DNA of 10,106 nt from Thermoplasmata archaeon M9B1D (GTDB lineage Archaea > Thermoplasmatota > E2 > DHVEG-1). The position numbers and the translations under genes were made by a program. The notes below the pieces were generated by a model that saw nothing but the letters and a program-made list of their open reading frames with translations, had not been told where the DNA came from and ran no database searches. Location: the NCBI GenBank assembly GCA_002900535.1, contig MUGC01000101.1, positions 1 through 10,106 on the forward strand. Reading direction: 5' to 3'. Shown here piece by piece: positions 6,946-10,106 of this stretch; positions within the stretch are counted from its first letter, which is position 1, and each line of letters starts with the position of its first letter.

Positions 6946-7000
6946 ATTTGAGATACCAATTAATTTTAAATGCTAGAACTTGTATATTGGTTCGCCTTGG

Positions 7001-7774
7001 ATGGTGATGCATTTGACTAAAGATATTGTTGAAATTTGTAATTTTGAAGAAGTTGATTTAAAAGATGCTACAGTTATCGCAGGTTTTCCTTCTATTGGTC
7101 TTGTTAGTACTATTGCTGCAAATTATCTTATAGATGCACTTAATCTTAAGCAAATTGGATGTGTTACGTCTCCTGAGTTTCCTGCTTTGTCTGTGGTTCA
7201 TACAGGTGAACCTTTATCACCCGTACGTATTTATTGTGGTTCCCAAGCAGATGTTAGAAAGATTGTTATTTTTGTATCGGAATTTAAACCAAAACCAAAT
7301 CTAATCAGTGCAATTTCTGATGCAATCATGCAGTGGTCCAAAGATAAAAAATGCAAGCTTCTAATATCGCCTGAAGGCATGGTCGTGGAAGGTAAAGGAT
7401 CAGAAGCAAATGGAAACGTAGAAGCATATGCTATTGGTTCAACAGAACAGGCACGTAATGCACTTATTTCAAAAAATATTCCTCAGTTTAAAAATGGAAT
7501 TATCGCTGGTGTTTCAGGAGTGCTATTAAACATCGGAAAACAATGTAATTTTGATGTAATTTCTATTCTTGCAGAGGCGCATCCAAACTATCCAGATGCA
7601 CGTGCTGCAGCTGCTGCAATAAATGTTATTGCTTTGTTAATGGGCGTTGAAATCAATGTTACACCACTTTATGAGGAGTCTGAAAGGATAGAAAAACAAT
7701 TACAGAAGTTCCATAAACAAGCGAAACCAATGGTTTCTGCAGCTCAAGCACCTCAGCCAAATATGTACGGTTAA
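7001..7774 (+). CDS. PAC2-family proteasome assembly chaperone with HbYX tail
   Basis: This 257-residue protein is of the PAC2 family (archaeal PbaA-type). Signature segments are ATVIAGFPSIGLVSTIAANYL near the N-terminus, SPEFPALSVVHTGEP, and GIIAGVSGVLLNIG in the middle. The C-terminal part holds AEAHPNYPDARAAAAAINVI and then a charged helix (YEESERIEKQLQKFHKQ). The protein ends in a flexible Pro/Gln/Ala tail and the tripeptide Met-Tyr-Gly. Hydrophobic-Tyr-any residue (HbYX) at the extreme C-terminus is how proteasome activators and PbaA dock on the 20S alpha ring, so a proteasome-binding role is a strong inference. An in-frame TTG at 6980 would add seven residues; 7001 is preferred because it is an ATG. 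ATG 7007 is also possible. The AT-rich TTTTAAAT around 6964-6971 may be its TATA box. A hairpin plus poly-T follows the stop. Confidence 0.88.
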   Translation: MVMHLTKDIVEICNFEEVDLKDATVIAGFPSIGLVSTIAANYLIDALNLKQIGCVTSPEFPALSVVHTGEPLSPVRIYCGSQADVRKIVIFVSEFKPKPNLISAISDAIMQWSKDKKCKLLISPEGMVVEGKGSEANGNVEAYAIGSTEQARNALISKNIPQFKNGIIAGVSGVLLNIGKQCNFDVISILAEAHPNYPDARAAAAAINVIALLMGVEINVTPLYEESERIEKQLQKFHKQAKPMVSAAQAPQPNMYG

Positions 7775-7805
7775 AAATATTAAGCCGTATCCTTTTCTTT
7801 TTTTT
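7766..7805 (+). terminator. Hairpin plus poly-T terminator after the PAC2 gene
   Basis: TACGGTT (7766-7772) pairs with AGCCGTA plus its preceding A (7783-7789) over a 10-nt loop, including one G-U pair, and is followed at once by CCTTTTC and a run of eight T. The stem overlaps the stop codon. This resembles an intrinsic terminator; in archaea the T-tract alone may suffice. Confidence 0.6.
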
Positions 7806-7814
7806 GATAAAATA

Positions 7815-7824
7815 CTTTTAAAAA
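7815..7824 (+). promoter_or_regulatory. TATA box for the PPS gene
   Basis: CTTTTAAAAA is centred about 30 nt before the ATG at 7851, with A-rich BRE-like bases (ATAAAATA) just upstream and no Shine-Dalgarno site before the ATG. A leaderless or near-leaderless transcript is the simplest reading. Confidence 0.45.
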
Positions 7825-7850
7825 GATTGTTATATTGCTTTTGTTAGATT

Positions 7851-8524
7851 ATGAGTAATATTCCAAAAAATCATCCTCGTTATGAATCTTTAATGACGAG
7901 AAAGAAAATTTCAGATGCAATGAATAAAGGATTTGTTCATGAAACTGGTCTCATTGCACATGGTCGTGGTGAGGCTTTTGATTATTTATTAGGTGAAAAA
8001 ACTAATCGTTTTGCTTATGAAGCTGAAAAAGTTGCAGCGGCGGCTCTGCTTTATGCAAAAAAGCCTGTGATTTCTGTTAATGGTAACGTTTGAAGTAAAT
8101 CTATTTCATAGAACAAATAAACGTATGAATTTATTGATTAAAGAGTTAAAAAGACTTGGAGCAAATGAGGTTTTAGGTAGAATTGGTAATGCACATATTC
8201 CTGGTTTAGATCATGATCGTGGTATTTGTGATAGTAACGGTATTTTTTCTGCAGATGTTGTTCTTGTTGCCCTTGAAGATGGCGATAGATGTCAGGCTCT
8301 TAAAAAAATAGGTAAAACAATTATTGCAATTGATCTAAATCCTTTATCAAGTTACAATTGTTGATAATGTGATTCGAGCGATTCCTAATATCGAAAAATG
8401 GGTAAGAAATCTTAAAAAATATGATCAATCTTTTTTTAATAACATGATTAACTCTTGGAATAATGATGAAATGTTAAAAAAATCTCTTAATTTTATTTCT
8501 CAAAGACTTAAAGATGCCATTTAA
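7851..8524 (+). pseudogene. 4-phosphopantoate--beta-alanine ligase, broken by two internal deletions
   Basis: Archaeal 4-phosphopantoate--beta-alanine ligase (PPS) makes 4'-phosphopantothenate from phosphopantoate, beta-alanine and ATP in CoA synthesis, working with pantoate kinase. Three consecutive frames together carry its signature. The first, 7851 to about 8093, has IPKNHPRYESLMTRKKI, LIAHGRGEAFDYLLGEKT and KKPVISVNGNV. The second, about 8083-8349, has FEVNLFHRTNKRM, HIPGLDHDRGICD, ADVVLVALEDGDRCQAL and AIDLNPLS. The third, 8351-8524, has VTIVDNVIRAIPN and an intact C-terminus ending in TAA. Between the first two the family usually has about 18-20 more residues (the AALxPEEL helix after VNGNV). 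Between the second and third it usually has about seven (RTAxxA after NPLS). Both gaps also shift frame, by the same amount (lengths equal to 2 modulo 3). The remaining 224 codons plus these losses give about 250, the usual length. As written it cannot encode active enzyme; true decay and assembly error are both possible. Confidence 0.85.
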
Positions 8525-8555
8525 GCTTGTTTTATTTTGACATTTTTCCAGGTAA

Positions 8556-8566
8556 GTTATAAATAT
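8556..8566 (+). promoter_or_regulatory. TATA box for the small ORF
   Basis: GTTATAAATAT is a good archaeal box A. Initiation about 26 nt downstream, near 8587, lies after the in-frame ATG at 8571, which supports the later ATG at 8616 as the true start. Confidence 0.5.
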
Positions 8567-8615
8567 TAGAATGTGTGAGATAATATGTATCAAGGTTGTA
8601 TATGAGGGTTTAAAT

Positions 8616-8786
8616 ATGGAGAGAAATAAAAAAATTGATATGACTAAAAAACTCAAAGATCTTGTTAAAAACAGAAAGACGCCTATTGTTATTATTAAAC
8701 AAGGTACTGTCAGGATTCGCCCTAGAAATTCCAGTAGTGAATCCCTGGAGAATTATTCTTATTCTTCTAATTATGAAAATAATTAA
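8616..8786 (+). CDS. Small basic protein of unknown function (56 aa)
   Basis: I do not recognise this gene. It has its own TATA box, a GAGGG ribosome-binding site at 8604-8608 (7 nt before the ATG), and a strong poly-T tract immediately after its TAA, so it looks like a complete small transcription unit. The first 38 residues are lysine/arginine-rich, with a short amphipathic start (MTKKLKDLVKNRK), then a hydrophobic strand and a basic patch (TPIVIIKQGTVRIRPR). The last 18 or so are a Ser/Asn/Tyr-rich, probably disordered tail (SSSESLENYSYSSNYENN). There is no Cys, no signal peptide and no membrane segment. An upstream ATG at 8571 would add 15 residues but likely precedes the transcription start. 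A nucleic-acid-binding role would fit the basic core but is only a guess. It sits between PPS and aspS without overlap. Confidence 0.55.
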   Translation: MERNKKIDMTKKLKDLVKNRKTPIVIIKQGTVRIRPRNSSSESLENYSYSSNYENN

Positions 8787-8787
8787 G

Positions 8788-8812
8788 TTTTTTTCTTTTT
8801 TTTCTTTTTTTA
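8788..8812 (+). terminator. Poly-T terminator after the small ORF
   Basis: A run of T broken only by two single C residues and a final A begins directly after the TAA at 8784-8786. T-rich tracts without a stem are sufficient terminators for archaeal RNA polymerase. It separates the small ORF from aspS. Confidence 0.65.
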
Positions 8813-8857
8813 TTAGTTAGAAAAGTCTAAATTCATTATCCTAATTAGGGTTGTTGT

Positions 8858-10106
8858 ATGGAATCTTATAGAAGTCATTATTCAAAGGATATATCTAGCA
8901 TAAATTATGATAAATCTATAACTGTTGCTGGGTGGGTTGAAGATATTAGAAATATTGGTTCTATTGCTTTTATTATTCTTCGTGATAAAAAAGGGACTCT
9001 CCAATTAACTGCGATAAAAAAAAGTAACCCTTTACTTTTTGAAAAAATAGTTAACATTTCTCGTGAATCTGTTGTGTCTGTAAAAGGTGTTTGTAAAAAA
9101 AGTGATAAAGCAAGAAACGGATATGAGGTGTTACCTGACGAATTTGAGGTTTTATCCACTGCTGAAACTCCTTTACCTTTAGGTGTTATTGATAAAATTG
9201 AATCTGAACTTGACACTAGATTAGATAACCGATTTATTGATCTTAGAAAACCTGAAATTCAGGCGATTTTTAAAATTAGAAATGAAGTAATTGGTGCTGT
9301 TCATGATTATTTAAGAAAAGAAGGCTTTATTGAGATTCATACTCCAAATATTATTGCAAGCAGTTCTGAAGGTGGAACAGATGTTTTTAAGTTGAAATAT
9401 TTTGAAAAAGATGCTTTTTTAGCTCAATCACCTCAGTTATATAAACAAACTATGATGGCTACAGGCTTTGATCGTGTTTATGAAATTGCCTGGTATTTTC
9501 GTGCAGAGGAACATAATACAAGAAGGCATCTTAATGAAAGTACAGCAGTTGATCTTGAAATGGCCTTTATTAAAAGTGAAGAAGATGTTATGAAGGTGCT
9601 TGAGAGTCTTGTTTACAGCATGTGGAAAAAAGCAAGTGAGTGCAAAGAAGAACTTGAGGTTTTAGATAAAAAAATTGTTGTTCCTACCATTCCTTTTAAG
9701 CGTGTTAGTTACGATGATGCAATTAAAAAGCTTAATAAAAACGGATGCAAGCTGTCATGGGGTGAAGATCTTGGTACAGAAGAAGAAAAGCTCCTTGGAG
9801 AGATTATGGAAAAAGAAGGTTCATTATTTTATTTTATAACAAGTTATCCTATAGAGGCTAAACCATTTTATACAATGCCTGCAGGAGATAAACTTTCTCG
9901 AAGTTTTGATCTTGGGTGTAAAGGTGTTGAGCTTGCATCAGGGTCTCAGCGAATTCATAATCTTGATTTGTTGAAAAAGAGAATTAAAGCATGTGGTCTT
10001 AATACTAAAGATTTTGAAGCATATCTCAAGGCTTTCAAGTTTGGTATTCCGCCCCATGGTGGTTTTGGTTTTGGAATTGAACGGTTTTTGATGGAGCTAC
10101 TTGATA
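8858..10106 (+). CDS. aspS: Aspartyl-tRNA synthetase, archaeal type (3' end outside window)
   Basis: This class IIb synthetase charges tRNA-Asp (and in many archaea also tRNA-Asn) with aspartate. Of the expected 430-440 residues, 416 are visible and the frame is open to the window edge. Residues 1 to about 105 form the OB-fold anticodon-binding domain (MESYRSHYS, VAGWVEDIRNIG, FIILRDKKGTLQL). The hinge follows (ETPLPLG ... ELDTRLDNRFIDLRKPE). The catalytic domain has motif 1 at 157-164 (FIEIHTPN), EGGTDVF and AQSPQLYKQ, motif 2 at 214-234 (FRAEEHNTRRHLNE through VDLE), and motif 3 ending in GFGFGIER with Arg409. The bacterial GAD insertion is absent, so it is the archaeal/eukaryal form. The ATG at 8858 has only a weak AGGG site. 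Discrimination positions are unusual: Glu28 and Arg86 align with Trp26 and Lys85 of the Thermococcus enzyme. Confidence 0.96.
   Translation, partial: MESYRSHYSKDISSINYDKSITVAGWVEDIRNIGSIAFIILRDKKGTLQLTAIKKSNPLLFEKIVNISRESVVSVKGVCKKSDKARNGYEVLPDEFEVLSTAETPLPLGVIDKIESELDTRLDNRFIDLRKPEIQAIFKIRNEVIGAVHDYLRKEGFIEIHTPNIIASSSEGGTDVFKLKYFEKDAFLAQSPQLYKQTMMATGFDRVYEIAWYFRAEEHNTRRHLNESTAVDLEMAFIKSEEDVMKVLESLVYSMWKKASECKEELEVLDKKIVVPTIPFKRVSYDDAIKKLNKNGCKLSWGEDLGTEEEKLLGEIMEKEGSLFYFITSYPIEAKPFYTMPAGDKLSRSFDLGCKGVELASGSQRIHNLDLLKKRIKACGLNTKDFEAYLKAFKFGIPPHGGFGFGIERFLMELLD

Noticed and set aside
6980..7000. TTG start for the PAC2 gene
   Set aside because: It has no Shine-Dalgarno site and adds residues (YIGSPW) not typical of the family; ATG codons follow at 7001 and 7007.
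6970..7020. A 16-codon ORF overlapping the PAC2 start
   Set aside because: It starts at ATG 6970 and ends at TAA 7018-7020 with no ribosome-binding site. It overlaps the PAC2 N-terminus, and its length is expected by chance.
8474..8656. Minus-strand ORF across the PPS 3' end
   Set aside because: It spans a real gene end, a promoter and a spacer, is low in complexity, and has no start signals.
8905..9216. 103-codon minus-strand ORF within aspS
   Set aside because: It is fully contained in the well-supported aspS OB-fold domain and is an antisense shadow.

Overview
This AT-rich window is archaeal, most likely euryarchaeal. The archaeal markers are aspartate transcarbamoylase with a separate regulatory subunit (pyrB-pyrI), an archaeal phosphopantoate/beta-alanine ligase (4-phosphopantoate--beta-alanine ligase, here called PPS), a PAC2 proteasome-assembly chaperone ending in an HbYX tripeptide, the short archaeal/eukaryal type of aspartyl-tRNA synthetase, RtcB, and TATA-box promoters about 25 nt upstream of gene starts. 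The HMG-CoA reductase is of the bacterial-like class II, which among archaea is known mainly from Archaeoglobales and Thermoplasmatota-type lineages. That suggests a low-GC relative of those groups, but I cannot name the lineage.

Layout. Positions 2-112 hold the last 36 codons of an unrecognised gene. HMG-CoA reductase (206-1468, +) converges with pyrI (1465-1920, -), and the two overlap by 4 bp. pyrI is the second gene of a translationally coupled pyrB-pyrI pair (pyrB 1917-2846, -). A 191-bp divergent promoter region (2847-3037), the longest non-coding stretch here, separates pyrB from a large acidic/lysine-rich protein with tandem helix-hairpin-helix (HhH) repeats (3038-5417, +). That gene is split by a frameshift at a 22-bp tandem duplication. 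Then come rtcB (5476-6945), the PAC2 chaperone (7001-7774), a damaged PPS gene (7851-8524), a 56-codon small ORF (8616-8786), and aspS, cut by the window end (8858-10106). No tRNA, rRNA, CRISPR array or insertion sequence was found.

Function. The genes are core metabolism and information processing rather than an accessory island: isoprenoid-lipid precursor synthesis, pyrimidine synthesis, RNA ligation, proteasome assembly, CoA synthesis and translation. Apart from pyrB-pyrI they look individually transcribed, each with its own TATA-like box, and several have poly-T or hairpin ends.

Most notable are two broken genes. The HhH-repeat gene loses its fifth repeat and conserved C-terminal domain through a 22-bp duplication that could in principle be reversible. 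The PPS gene has two separate internal deletions, each removing conserved sequence and shifting frame. Both could be true biology (pseudogenisation, phase variation) or assembly/sequencing artefacts. I found no clear undescribed defence or mobile system. The least described items are the modular HhH protein and the small ORF before aspS.
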